The position numbers and the translations under genes were made by a program. DNA of 64,000 nt, taken from contig CP071494.1 in NCBI GenBank assembly GCA_017354895.1, positions 558,001-622,000 of the forward strand. Reading direction: 5' to 3'. The notes beneath the pieces are model-generated. The model saw nothing but the letters and a program-made list of their open reading frames with translations, did no database searches and was not told the DNA's origin. The stretch's first letter is position 1; every line of letters starts with the position of its first letter. The DNA comes from Podospora comata (taxonomy: Eukaryota > Ascomycota > Sordariomycetes > Sordariales > Podosporaceae). Below are positions 1-12,558 of the stretch, piece by piece.

Positions 1-54
1 GCGACCATCTCCCACACGCGTTCACCAGCCAAATTCATCCCTACATCCCACAAA

Positions 55-1026
55 ATGCCTTCAACGCCCCCCACATTAGGGGACTTCACCGTCCTTCCCA
101 TCTCCATCCCACCATTACCCTCCTTCCCCAAACCAACAACCCACTACCTTTACCTCCGCCGCAACACCCCCAAGATTCCCACCCCAACCGACTCCCGCTC
201 CCTCTTCCTCACCAACTGCCCAGTCGACAGCACCGACATCCACCTCCGCTCCCTCTTTGCATCACTAGTGGGACCCGGCCGCTTCGAATCCGCCACCTTT
301 GAAGACGAGCGCAAAGACACCGCCCACAAGCTCTCTCCACTGGACGCCGCCGTCCCAGTCAACGCCGTCCACCTCCTCCGAGCGCATGGTAGCACCAAGA
401 AGCGAAAACGCGAGGAAGAAGAAGACGCGGAAAGAAGCAAGGAAGACGAGGCCGCCAGGCTCCCCTCGACGTGGACCCGCCCGCTACGAAGGTCAGGCAG
501 CACAGCGGTGGTATTACTAGCAGACGAGAAATCCGTCGAGCAAGTCCTCAAAGCATGTGCCAAGGCTTCCAAGACGAAGAAGTACCCCGAATGGGGCGCT
601 GGTGTCGCTGATAAAGTCCCTGCGTTGGGATTAGTCTGGGTCAAGCAACATAACCGGCTCTGCTACCCCGACCCTGCCACCCTTCAACAAGCGGTCGACG
701 CTTTCTCTGCTGTTTTTGCCAGAAGGGAGAAGGAAGCCGCCGAGATTTCCAAGAGATTGCGCAACGAGCCGGATGAGGATGGTTTCGTTACTGTGACGAG
801 AGGGGGTAGGAACGCACCGGCGAGCAGGTCCGAGGCGGAGGAGGCAAGGAAGAAGATGATTGAGCGGGCGGAGAAGAAGAGGCAGGAGATGGAGGGATTG
901 TACAGATTCCAGCTGAGGGAGAAGCAAAAGGAGGAGCAGGAGGAGTTGCTGATGAGGTTTGAGGATGACAGGAAGAAGCTGGAGGCGATGAGGATGAAGA
1001 GGGGCAAGTTTGTGCCTGAGGCGTGA
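55..1026 (+). CDS. rrp7: Ribosomal RNA-processing protein 7 (Rrp7 family)
   Basis: Single-exon gene of 323 aa. The N-terminal part (about residues 48-160) looks like the degenerate RRM of Rrp7: it has an RNP2-like stretch SLFLTNCPVD and a second strand TAVVLLADEKSVEQVL. It is split by a charged insert KKRKREEEEDAER. The C-terminal domain (about 245-323) has the family signature: GFVTVTRGG, then a long basic/acidic helix with LYRFQLREKQKEEQ and an ending rich in RMKRGKF. Known family role: Rrp7 belongs to the UTP-C/CURI assembly on pre-40S particles in the nucleolus and is needed for 18S rRNA maturation. The start is the first ATG of the open frame, near the window edge; an ACGCGT hexamer lies at 16-21. 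The gene looks complete and the identification is fairly sure. Confidence 0.88.
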   Translation: MPSTPPTLGDFTVLPISIPPLPSFPKPTTHYLYLRRNTPKIPTPTDSRSLFLTNCPVDSTDIHLRSLFASLVGPGRFESATFEDERKDTAHKLSPLDAAVPVNAVHLLRAHGSTKKRKREEEEDAERSKEDEAARLPSTWTRPLRRSGSTAVVLLADEKSVEQVLKACAKASKTKKYPEWGAGVADKVPALGLVWVKQHNRLCYPDPATLQQAVDAFSAVFARREKEAAEISKRLRNEPDEDGFVTVTRGGRNAPASRSEAEEARKKMIERAEKKRQEMEGLYRFQLREKQKEEQEELLMRFEDDRKKLEAMRMKRGKFVPEA

Positions 1027-2271
1027 GGAAGGGTTGGAAGCACTGGAAGACAAAAATGAGATACCCCAATGGAAAGCGTCAAGGAAGTTCGAAATGAGAA
1101 GTGATTTTGCGAATGGTGAGTTCATTTTCTCTGCTTCTTTTCTTCTATCACGCCACAAGACTATGATGACGCACGCGGGGCCATCAGATTATCCATTGTC
1201 CTTTGGCGTTTTCATACCCATCGAGGCGAAGGATGTATGCTGTACAAAAACCGCGTTACAATAATCTTCTCAAACATTCTGAAGTCTTTACCTACTACTC
1301 TCTTACCTCGTTGAGCGCAAATCTGGAAGAGGTTGCAGTTTCGACTAACATTGTCAATTTTACTAGAGACCTAATCAAGTCAGGACGGAGAGTGACCATC
1401 ACAACTAGATATCGATGTTCAAGGACTAGAGAAGGTTAGGTCATCTTGACATAGCCTTAGTTTGCTGGGCTGCCCTTCTACAATGTAGCAGCTGCAAAGG
1501 TGCAATGCCAACAGTATTGTCGTATGAGAACGAGAGTTTGAGGAAGTTTAAAGATTATCCATCCTTGGATTCGTGATGATTATGAGTGATGTGGGATTGG
1601 CACTATTGAAAGCTAGTGCCTCGTGGCTACATGAAGTTCGGCAGTTATCCTGCCAGCGGGCTCTTGATGTTTGATATTCCTAGAATGCCAGAAGACCATC
1701 GGCGATATCCGCCAGGATCAACAGTTAGCGGCTCCATATTTTGGATTCTTGGACCTGCGTCATAGGAATACACATTGTTGATTTGACATCACAAGGTAAC
1801 TTCAACTTCGTGATGGATACTCATTAAACATACGAAGACAAAAAGGGTTCTATTTTGCCCTTTGTAAAGGCATCTGTCTGTCTATTCATCGCAGAATCAT
1901 TCTTTACAATACACGAAAAGATTTCGCCTTCTCGACTTGCAAACGCCGCCATTTTCCCCCTCTTTAGAAGAGAAACACACAGAATGCAACCCCGCCCAGT
2001 GTCCCCGCTGATAAACAGCCCGTATGAAAAACCCAAAACGCTAAAAAGGAATCTCATGAAGCTCATCTATCGCTCTGCAAAACCCCACCCATATGTCTTG
2101 AAATCATCATCTCTAGCCCAACCAGCAAGCTAGCCGGTGAAAATGAGGATGGTTCATTATCCTCCCTTCCATGCCCCATATTATCCCAGGACTCGGCGTT
2201 TATATCCCGCCCAGTCCCGACCCATCGAGGCAGGACCATCTAGAAGTAAAGTTATCCGGGCATGAGTCCCT
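1027..2271. other. Intergenic region between rrp7 and mbf1
   Basis: The 3' ends of two convergent genes bound this stretch. I see only short, unconvincing open frames and no RNA gene, repeat or transposon relic. Part of it must hold the 3' UTRs and terminators of both genes. Confidence 0.5.
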
Positions 2272-2821
2272 TCACTTCTTCTCCTTCTTCTCAAACTTTG
2301 GCTTGCCGATATCGCTCCCTCTGAGTTTGACGTTGAGGACGCGCTCCATATTGGAAAGGACCTTCTGGTCTGGGGTGGCGTCACCGCGCTCGAAGGAGGC
2401 GACGATGGTGGGGGTGGTGTTGCACTTGGTGGCGAGATCCTTCTGGGTCATGCCCTTGGTGCCGTTGGGGTTGGCGAATTCGGAGCGGGCTTTTTGGATA
2501 GCCTGGCCGACTTCCTTGCCGACGGTCTTGGGCTTGACGATATCGTCGGCGCGGTCGACCATGGTGAGGCGCTGGCCTTCGACACCGGGCTTGGAGGCCT
2601 GGGGATGGAAATGTTAGTTATTGATGACTACGCGGTTGTTAAAAAGACGCAGAACATACAGCGTTGCCAGCCCCGAACTTCTTCTCGGTCGCGATGGCGG
2701 CACCGCTACGGCGAGCAGCGTTGAGGGCTGATTGACCGCGGACAACAGTCTCACGGGGTCCGCCGGCGCCGCTGCGGACATTCTTTCCAATCTTGACTGT
2801 ATCGGTATCCCAGGCAGACAT
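2272..2821 (-). CDS. mbf1: Multiprotein-bridging factor 1
   Basis: Two exons on the minus strand: 2821-2660 and 2598-2272, giving 162 aa. The 61-bp intron (2659-2599) has donor GTATGT, a CTAAC branch point and acceptor CAG, and joins GAGNA to ASKPGVEG. The N-terminal MBF1 domain begins [14 protein letters not shown]. The C-terminal half is a cro/C1-type helix-turn-helix, with [20 protein letters not shown] as helices 2-3 and [13 protein letters not shown] closing it. Known role: a coactivator bridging TBP and bZIP activators such as Gcn4/CPC1, also linked to ribosome-collision and stress responses. The upstream region has one TGACTC core (about 3098), resembling a partial Gcn4/CPC1 site. Length and motifs match the fungal family very well. 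Confidence 0.95.
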
Positions 2822-4880
2822 CTTGACGGTTTGTATGGGTTGTTTTTGTGGTTGGGGACGAGAAGATGGATGAGTTGTTGAGAAGGCGAGCTGAGTGTTA
2901 TCAAGCTGGCGAGATGTTTGTTTGCTGTGGTGGAAGGTGATGTCTGGTGTAAAAAAAAACTTCCAGAAAGAAGTGGATGCAAAGACAAAGGTTGTTGGTT
3001 TGTCCCGGATGGTTGCAGGGAGACGGTAAGGCGGGGATTTAAAGAGGTGGCTTCCTGGTCGGCGCGGAAGGCGATGGGCGGCCGTCGAACCGCAGTGACT
3101 CGAGCGGCGAGAGTGGTCCGCACCCAGCAGCCCCGCGCCACAGGGAGGCTGTGGGCCCGACCAGCCCAGGCACGCAGGGATCCACCGGCCCGGCAACTGG
3201 TGGAGAGCATGCCCGTTTGGGGATTCTGCAACTTCAACACCACCACTCGGCCGCGATATCCATATTGCCTTCCGTCCCTGAGATAATTCTTACTTTAGTC
3301 TGAATTTAGTCCTTTGATATTCTAAGGGACCTGTGGCGGTTCTAGGTTTCAAGGGGCACCTAACAAACGACGCTTTGGCATGCATCCTCCACCAACGCCA
3401 TGTGGCGGCCATGGCTGACAAAGCTCCAGGTCTTTTGACCATAGACAGCCCAGATGGCAACTGGTGCCGATTTTACTTTAGTCACGGAGATACCCAATGC
3501 TTCAGGACCTGCCTTCACTATAACTGTTCCCCCAATTTCCGATAGGTTGGTCTGGTCTGATTCCAACACTCCGGGATTTGGACAACGCCGATCTTGGCAA
3601 ACCTGTTCGCATATCTTGCTGATGCAGGCTCCCGAATGGCCAGCTAGGGTCGCCGGAGTTACTTGAGAACATCTGTCTCCGATATCAGTTGCTTCGCATC
3701 CTAAAAGCAGTACTGGTAGAACAAAACCTGCCGGGTGCCTCGCCGAGCAACACTCCTGAGGATATACTCGTTGACTGCGAAGGAGTTGTGCCAGGCAAAA
3801 CCTCGTTTTTGGTGGTTGAAGCAAACTGGCCGCTCTTCGCTGTCTCCATATCCATCCGAGATAATTACCATCATGAAATGAGCACGCTGAGGAGGTACCT
3901 GGTGGCACAGACCTCAAGCTTGTATTCAGGCATGAGTAATGGCCGTCGACTCCCCGTTTCATGGTCAGATAGGGTTGGATGAACCATGGCAGCTTACTCA
4001 CAGCACCATACTGACACTAGGGAATGATTCCTCGTCTCGATATTCACCTATGGTTTGTTGAAAGATGAACAAATTCGGAGTATTGTTATTCAAACGAAAC
4101 TTGTACCGTAAAACAAACTGATGAAGGGGGTCTCCGGAGTTCAGTCGGGGTTGTCGGACACCTTTAACCAAACAGACAGTGGTACAGATATATGTCTATG
4201 TCAATGCTGGAATTCTACTATCTCGGTCCCGCGCTGGCGGATCCGAGTAACAGTAACTTGACATCCCAATAAGTAGGTCAATTCCAAATACCCCGTTACA
4301 TAGTTGGTGGGATTGTTGGTGACACCTACCTATATATAGAAAGATAAGTTTGTGGGGTTGCCCAATCATGACAAATAAGTTATACCCCGCGCCAAAAGCT
4401 GCCATTGACAAGACAGGAACCACAACGTTTTGTCGAATTGGTCTTTGTGAGTTCGATCCTCGCGGCAGGTCTACTCGGATGAGAAGCTCTCACAGGAAAC
4501 AAGGAGTTTTTCCAGTGCTTCCAAATTCCCCATTATTACCCGATCCGGGGAAACGGGAGATGCAGGTATTTGGAAAACAACCCTGTGATAGTACCTTATC
4601 TCAATGTTGTCTGGGTCTGCCGATCCGCCAGCGGCGCTTGAGACTGTCTCTTGTGTCCCGTCAGGAACTTGAACCGGCCCAGGAGCTTATTCACATTGTG
4701 CATTCGGGACAGTGGGTGAGTTGGTGCTCGTTTGAGTATTTAAAGACGTTGATCGTCCCCTCTTTGTTTAACTTGCTCTCCATCTTTCATCTCACAACAT
4801 CCAGTCTCATCAAACTTTGCTTGACTTGTTACCTTATCTTTCACTTGTATATCTTCACTTGACCATATATACAGCTCAAC
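2822..4880. other. Intergenic region with weak ORF chain
   Basis: This 2-kb stretch separates the divergent mbf1 and GFA-like genes. The mbf1-proximal 400 bp are GC-rich and promoter-like. Between about 3410 and 3982 three short plus-strand open frames follow one another (3333-3545, 3454-3666, 3689-3982) and could be a decayed gene or chance. I recognise no domain in them. The last 150 bp before 4881 are CT-rich, as in many fungal promoters. Confidence 0.4.
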
Positions 4881-5467
4881 ATGCCTCTCTCCGGACACTG
4901 CCTTTGCAAAGCCGTCACCTACAAGGTCGACATTGACGCCCCTCTCCTCACTGGCTATGACCACTGTGATGATTGCCAGCGTCAATCGGGCTCTACCTAC
5001 TGTAAGATTATCCCGTCATTATTCCTACGTCACTGCCCGGACTTGAGGCGCTACCCCGCCTCGGACCTGGCTCCAACCCCACCACCGTTTCGATCTTATC
5101 AGATCGCTAACAAATTCGATGTAACAGCCCTTGTAGTTGTGGTTCCCAAGGACAAGCTTGAAGTGAATGGACCCGTCAAGAAGTGGAAGGGCACTGCCGA
5201 CTCCGGGAATGCCGTCTGGCGTTGGTTCTGCGAGGAATGCGGCTCTCCCATTGCTCACGACCCCGATGCCGCTCCCGAGATCATTGCCCTCAAGGGTGGC
5301 AGCTTGGATACCAAGCTCAAGAAGGACTTGAAGCCTGTGAGTTATTAGTCAATATGAGCAAGAACTGGAAGCTAACAGAAGCATAGGACACCGAGATCTG
5401 GACTGCCAGCAAGCTTCCCTTCTGCCAGGAGCACCTGGCGAAGCCTTTCGTGCACATGCCCCAGTAA
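4881..5467 (+). CDS. GFA / Mss4-like zinc protein (glutathione-dependent formaldehyde-activating family)
   Basis: Three exons: 4881-5001, 5128-5336 and 5387-5467, coding 136 aa. Intron 1 (126 bp) is GTAAGA to CAG with GCTAAC before it; intron 2 (50 bp) is GTGAGT to TAG with GCTAAC. The zinc ligands of the GFA fold are all visible: C7-x-C9, C29-x-x-C32 (in DHCDDCQRQSGS) and C75-x-x-C78 (in WFCEECGSPI). Length and ligand spacing are those of short fungal GFA proteins. The family includes enzymes acting on S-hydroxymethyl-glutathione, but most fungal members are uncharacterised, so the substrate is unknown. The spliced frame is continuous through both introns, which supports the model. Confidence 0.85.
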
Positions 5468-5595
5468 ATACTTACTATCTTTTCTAGTCATTGATTGATC
5501 TGGCATAGCATTCGCATAGCAAACTGGGAGGATAGGGACTAGCATATGAAGGGGCTGAGAAGGCTGATTAAATGAATCAACTCAACTTTATATAG

Positions 5596-6350
5596 CGATG
5601 GCGAACAAGACGAAAACAAGAAAAAATCCAAAGGCAAGGCCGTGTCCAAGACCCCAGCGAATACGGGAACCAAGATCTCCAAATCAGTAAAATCGAAGAT
5701 ACCTACCCCAGCGAAGACGGCTACAAGTAAGAATAAGTCCACGACGCAAGCGTCCACAAGTAAGGCCAAGCCCGCGAATAAAACCAAGACCACGGCGGCG
5801 AGTAAAGTATCCGGCAGTAAGGTAGCCAAGGAGGATGTCACTGGGATAAGACGGAGTCCACGTTTTAGACCCCGTGGCGGAGATCCATTCCCGAAGAGTC
5901 CCATGCCAGAATGGGTTTGAGGAGATGGGCCGTTGTTTGATCCGCCATCAAAACGAAGTCGAGGTAGGTGAATGCTGTAAAACCACCGCATACATACTCC
6001 CTGTTTTACTGCCGAGGAAGTTTCCATCTCCAGGTCCATCTATTGGGGCTACCGACCTGTAGGCTGACTCAACATCGCTTGAAACTGAACCGTCGCGGAC
6101 CAAGAACGTCGTGTAACAGTAAAAAAACAGAAGTAGGTATCACCACCGGGCCAGCAAATAGCAAGTCCAAATTTCCACCCTCGTACAACTCCGTTCCTAG
6201 AGCCAAGCTGACATAGCAGCGGTAGAAAAAGTCATTCAGGAGTTTCAGGAGTCAAGGTTCGAAACACTGTATCTACTATCGAAACGCCAGCTAGGCAGCA
6301 AAAGACAAAAAACACAATCCCATTCAACTACATCCAACATGAGTTTATAA
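5596..6350 (+). pseudogene. Broken Lys/Ser-rich gene with an in-frame TGA
   Basis: Not recognised. From a TAG acceptor at 5594-5595 an open frame runs as a Lys/Thr/Ser-rich low-complexity segment (SKTPANTGTK..., many AAG codons), then RRSPRFRPRGGDPFPKSP. It meets TGA at 5918-5920 and continues in the same frame as GDGPLFDPPSKRSR to a GTAGGT donor at 5964. Joining to a TAG acceptor at 6216 keeps the frame and gives a helical C-terminus (AAVEKVIQEFQESRFETLYL...) ending at TAA 6348-6350. That is 17 bp from the stop of the convergent gene. No start exon was found after the GFA gene, whose stop is at 5467. It is either a decayed gene, a sequence error at the TGA, or a gene ending at that TGA. Exon borders are inferred. 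Confidence 0.35.
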
Positions 6351-6367
6351 ATACCCTTTCATGTTAC

Positions 6368-8058
6368 TCACCTTCCATAACCCCCCTGAAACCAACTCCT
6401 CCCACCTTGTCCCCCTTGCTGTCCCTCACCACCCTGGCCCTGTGGCCTCTCATCAGGAGTATAAAATCTCTCATCCGCCAGACTCATCGGGCTCAACTGC
6501 CCAGGATCACTCCCATAAAGTTCAAACCTCGCACTATCACTCCTCTGAACTCCCCCCCCTTGCCCAACATCACTCTCCGTAACCCCACTCACACTCCCTA
6601 TCCCCGTCCCCCCCGTAGCCGTCGTCGCCTGCCTCCTAACACCCCCCTCGGCAATCTCCACAGGCCGCTGTATCTCCCCGGGGTCATTAGGCATAACCGG
6701 CACCCCCTGCCCCGTAAAATTCGCCGACGGCGCCGGAATAGGTGACATCATATTCGGAAAGTAAGCCTGCTGGTCAACCCCCGGTGTCGTGCTCGCCGAC
6801 TGAGGATTAGGACTCCCAACATACCCACCACCACCACCGTTGGGGTAATAACCCCCAAGATTATCCGGCGGCGACGGATCAGAATACGGCCCTGGCCGCG
6901 CCTCAGGACCGGTGTACTCCTGCGTTCCAAACGGTACCCGTCCACTCTGCACCTCCGACGCCGCTGGTCCTCCCCGGCCGTCTTCCGTCCCGCCAATGAA
7001 TCGGGGAACTCCAGAAGCGGAAGTCGCAGTCCCAGCTTGGGTGCGGCCTTTGCGTCTGCGGTGCCAGTACCATGTTGCTGCACCTATTAAGATTCCGGCT
7101 GCAATGACGACGCCTACCGCTATGCCGGCTTTGGCGCCGACGGAGAGGTCGTTCGAGACGTTTGCCTCGTTGCGGTCGATGGAAGAGATGTCGCTTCCTG
7201 TCGGGATGACGGTCGTCATGGCACACACCGGGGAGCCGTCAGACTGGGAACAGGCGAGGGTGTTGGGGCAGCATCCGCCTCCTAGACTGCTGGCGCAGGT
7301 TATTTGCCCTTGGGTGCAGCCTGATGGGACGGGGGTTAGTAAAGGGGGGGTGGAGGGGGCAATGGTGTTCAGGCATAAGGAAGAAGTGCCGCAGGTTTGG
7401 CCGTGGCGGCAGCAGGCGCCGCCAAAGTCTAGGGGGCAGCCGTAGTAGGAGATTTGAGGGCAGCGGCGGGGGCAGCAGGCGGAGGAGGTGGTGGTTACGG
7501 GGGTGTTGGAGTTGGTGCGGGTGACGGTGACGAGGCATTGGTACTTGTCTGCTGCGCAGGGGGAGTCACAGGTCGAGCCGATGCGGCAGCAGGCGGCTTC
7601 GGAGGGGTTGGTGCTGTTGATGATGCAGCTGTTTGGATGTTAGTATATGAGCCGGTGTGTGTAACTGTGGCTCCATGACACCGGACAGGCGCATAGATCC
7701 TTTAAAGACCTTTGAACTTTAGGGGAAGACCTACTATTGATTATTCGGACAACAGAATCGTTCTCCTGGAGGCCCCAGCTCGCCGCCTGTGATATTGTCA
7801 GTGATAATGCTTGAGAGAAGACGATGAGAACTTACATGGATGCATATCATCTTGAGGGCATCCAACCTGCCTCTTCTCCATTGGAAATCCCGGTATGGCA
7901 TAGAAGGCTCGCGGCATCAAGTATCCCTCATGTGGAGGGGATGTTTCGATCGCAGCAAAGCGCTCATGGCTGGTGGTGGTGGACGGAACAGCAGCGCGGA
8001 CGTCCCGGACAACGAACAGAGCCGCAATGAGTGCCCGCGCAATTATTGAGGTAGCCAT
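6368..8058 (-). CDS. Secreted Cys-rich, single-pass membrane protein with Gly/Pro-rich tail
   Basis: Three minus-strand exons, 8058-7836, 7786-7735 and 7628-6368, give 511 aa. Introns of 49 and 106 bp (GTAAGT/CAG and GTAGGT/CAG) leave phases 1 and 2, and the joined frame is clean. The protein begins with a signal peptide (MATSIIARALIAALFVV...). A Cys-rich ectodomain follows (about residues 70-225) with repeated Cys-Cys pairs: FCCPNNQYC, ACCRIGSTC, ACCPRRC, ACCRHGQTC and GCCPNTLAC. One membrane helix lies at about 259-280 (AGIAVGVVIAAGILIG), followed by a WYWHRRRKGR stop-transfer and a Gly/Pro/Ser-rich cytoplasmic tail of about 230 aa. This architecture resembles fungal wall-sensor-like or Cys-rich adhesin-like proteins, but no precise family is recognised. 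Its role as a surface sensor is inference. It converges on the broken gene ending at 6350. Confidence 0.8.
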
Positions 8059-9436
8059 CGTGAGAAGGCGCGCAAAGTAAACTCAGGCTAATTAGATGAG
8101 TAAGTAAGGCACCGAGACCATGACTGAGAACATCGCCACCATCAACAACAACGCCGCCGAGGATGGAGAATGGGGTGAAAGAGCAAAAACTCGAGATGTC
8201 AATTCGATAGTTCCATGGTGGTGTAGTCGATGGAAAATCCAACCCGGCCTGGTTTACGAATACATATGCATGTCAGCAGCGCAGCACCTCTTCCCAAACC
8301 CTTCTCGTAGTTCCCGATCGAGCTGTTTGGTGTGAACACCCCCCATGGAAATAAGGACCCAGATCACGGGCCGGGGTTCTTCAATGCCCGTGGACAGGGG
8401 TCATGGAGGGGTCTTGAGCGCGATGGAGCTGTCGTTACTACCCTTCCTCCTCCAGATGAAGATGGTGGCTGTGGTTGGCCGACCGCAGTCACTCCCAGTT
8501 GAAGAGCCAATAGTCGCAGAGGATGCATGCCTCCGGTCTTTTGCCCTCCAACCCTGATAGATGGCAATCTCTAAGATGTATTTCCGTAAGGCGGTGCTCG
8601 GTAAAGGAATTGTAAATGCAGAAGGAGGAGGCCAACGGCTGCTGGTTTTCACATGCTAGTTTGTTGGGGTTGGTGAAAGCGCCAAGGGTTGCTTCAAGAA
8701 TGTCAGCAAAGTTGAGCTTCCGACGGGGATCTCCAAACGCGGTGTATGGTTCGCTGATACAGGGTGAGAGCATGCCGTAAGGTGAGAGCTCACACCTCAC
8801 CTCAGACGAACCATAGGTAACCCAAGTCGAAAAAGGGTCCTATTTGTGAGAGCGTATTGGCGGGCTCTAGGATGATTAGAGATAATGGGGGTCGTGGTTG
8901 TTCGAATCCCATGGACGAGAGTGGTCACTGTAAAGATGTTATTTCGTTATCCTCATCCAAACACCCATTCCTGCCTCGTCTCTCGGCGTAAGAACGCACC
9001 GAGTGACCGTGAAATCCATCATGAAATCAACGACATCACTGATCTCCAGATATGAATTAAAGTTCTGGGGCACCCCAAGGGCACGGTGCTGTCAAAATAT
9101 AGTGCGGGCCCCCAGCGGGGTACCCCAGCGCTAGCAGCTGGCGATTGCTATACTGCATAGGACGGCCCCGTTAAGTGCGATTTCGGCGTGGCTGCCCCGC
9201 GCACTAGGGCCAGATACCGACAAACTGAGCCGGGGAACCCCTCCGCCGCCCACCCCCCGTCCCAGCATCAACACCGCACATTCAGCCAACGACGGGCGTC
9301 TTCAAAGGGGTTACTGCAACATAGTTGAATGCCGCACTGCCGCAGCTTGACGTAGTGGGCTCCTTTTTCACATACTCCACCCACACAACCGAAACTCGAT
9401 AAACCGATTACCCATTCCACGATAGCCGTCGCCAGC
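8059..9436. other. Divergent promoter region of the Cys-rich protein gene and snf1
   Basis: No gene is supported. The half next to snf1 is rich in C/G runs and holds three SYGGRG (CreA-like) motifs, listed separately. A short stretch at 8880-8940 has a tRNA-like TTCGAAT but no foldable T-arm. Confidence 0.5.
9115..9235. promoter_or_regulatory. Three CreA-like (SYGGRG) motifs upstream of snf1
   Basis: GCGGGG at 9115-9120, CCCCGC (reverse of GCGGGG) at 9195-9200 and CCGGGG at 9230-9235 all match the SYGGRG consensus bound by the fungal carbon-catabolite repressor CreA/Mig1. They lie 200-320 bp before the snf1 ATG. The motif is short and GC-rich promoters contain it by chance, so binding is inference. 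Confidence 0.35.
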
Positions 9437-11869
<2,433 letters not shown>

Positions 11870-12558
11870 TTATTGCATATTAATAGAATTCTGATATTTC
11901 CGCGGATGGAGAAGATCAACATTATTTCTTCCGTTTCTCTTTGTTTTGCTGTGCATTTGCTGAGAAGGGTTGCTGTTTGTCTGTTGCTTTGCGGAATTCC
12001 CATCACTTGACGGCTGGGGTTGGAGGACGAATTGTATCATTCCAGTTAGCTGGATCTGTGTGTTTGATACCTGTCTGTAGTCGAAATCGGGGCTGTGGCC
12101 CCTATCTGTATGATCGACATGCAATGCCGGTAAGGCCGCACCCGCCTCATAGGCAAGCATGTTGAGGTGGACCCATGGGGGCACAGGCTGCTGTTTTAGC
12201 TTCACAGCATGTGTTGTGTGAAGGAGCCTCTCCAATCATCTCCAATCACGGCTCTTACAACTCGTGGCCCTGTCATATGGAAAGCGAACCGACGAATCGG
12301 ATGTCAACATGTTAATCTATCCTGTACTTCACACAAGAGCTGAAGCACTACTACCCGTCTCCATAAGGATGATTTGCTCTAGGTGGAACGATACTTATAC
12401 CGTGCACCCTCATAAGGCTGGCCATTCTGGCATGAGCCATGATCCAGGCTGACTTCAGCACACTGAGCTGTAACATTGACAACTAACTCACTACGATATG
12501 ACGGACACCAATACGCACAGGTCTCAGGACCACCGTCGCCGCAAACCACGGCGACAGG
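11870..12558. other. Intergenic region after snf1
   Basis: This contains the snf1 3' flank and the upstream region of the first DUF3176 copy. An ATG at 12498 opens another frame that does not join the DUF3176 frame without an unseen intron, so I start that copy at 12559. Nothing else is visible. Confidence 0.45.

Noticed and set aside
3360-4001. 213-aa minus-strand open frame
   Set aside because: Composition is unlike a protein domain and it lies opposite more plausible, though still weak, plus-strand frames.
4397-4470. Possible tRNA: a good T-arm (GTGAGTTCGATCCTCGC) and a 7-bp acceptor with one mismatch at the right 74-nt spacing
   Set aside because: No D-arm or anticodon arm can be folded in between, so at best it is a tRNA relic; chance is likely.
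8870-8945. tRNA-like TTCGAATCCCAT string
   Set aside because: The five bases on each side of the loop do not pair, and no acceptor or anticodon stem is found.
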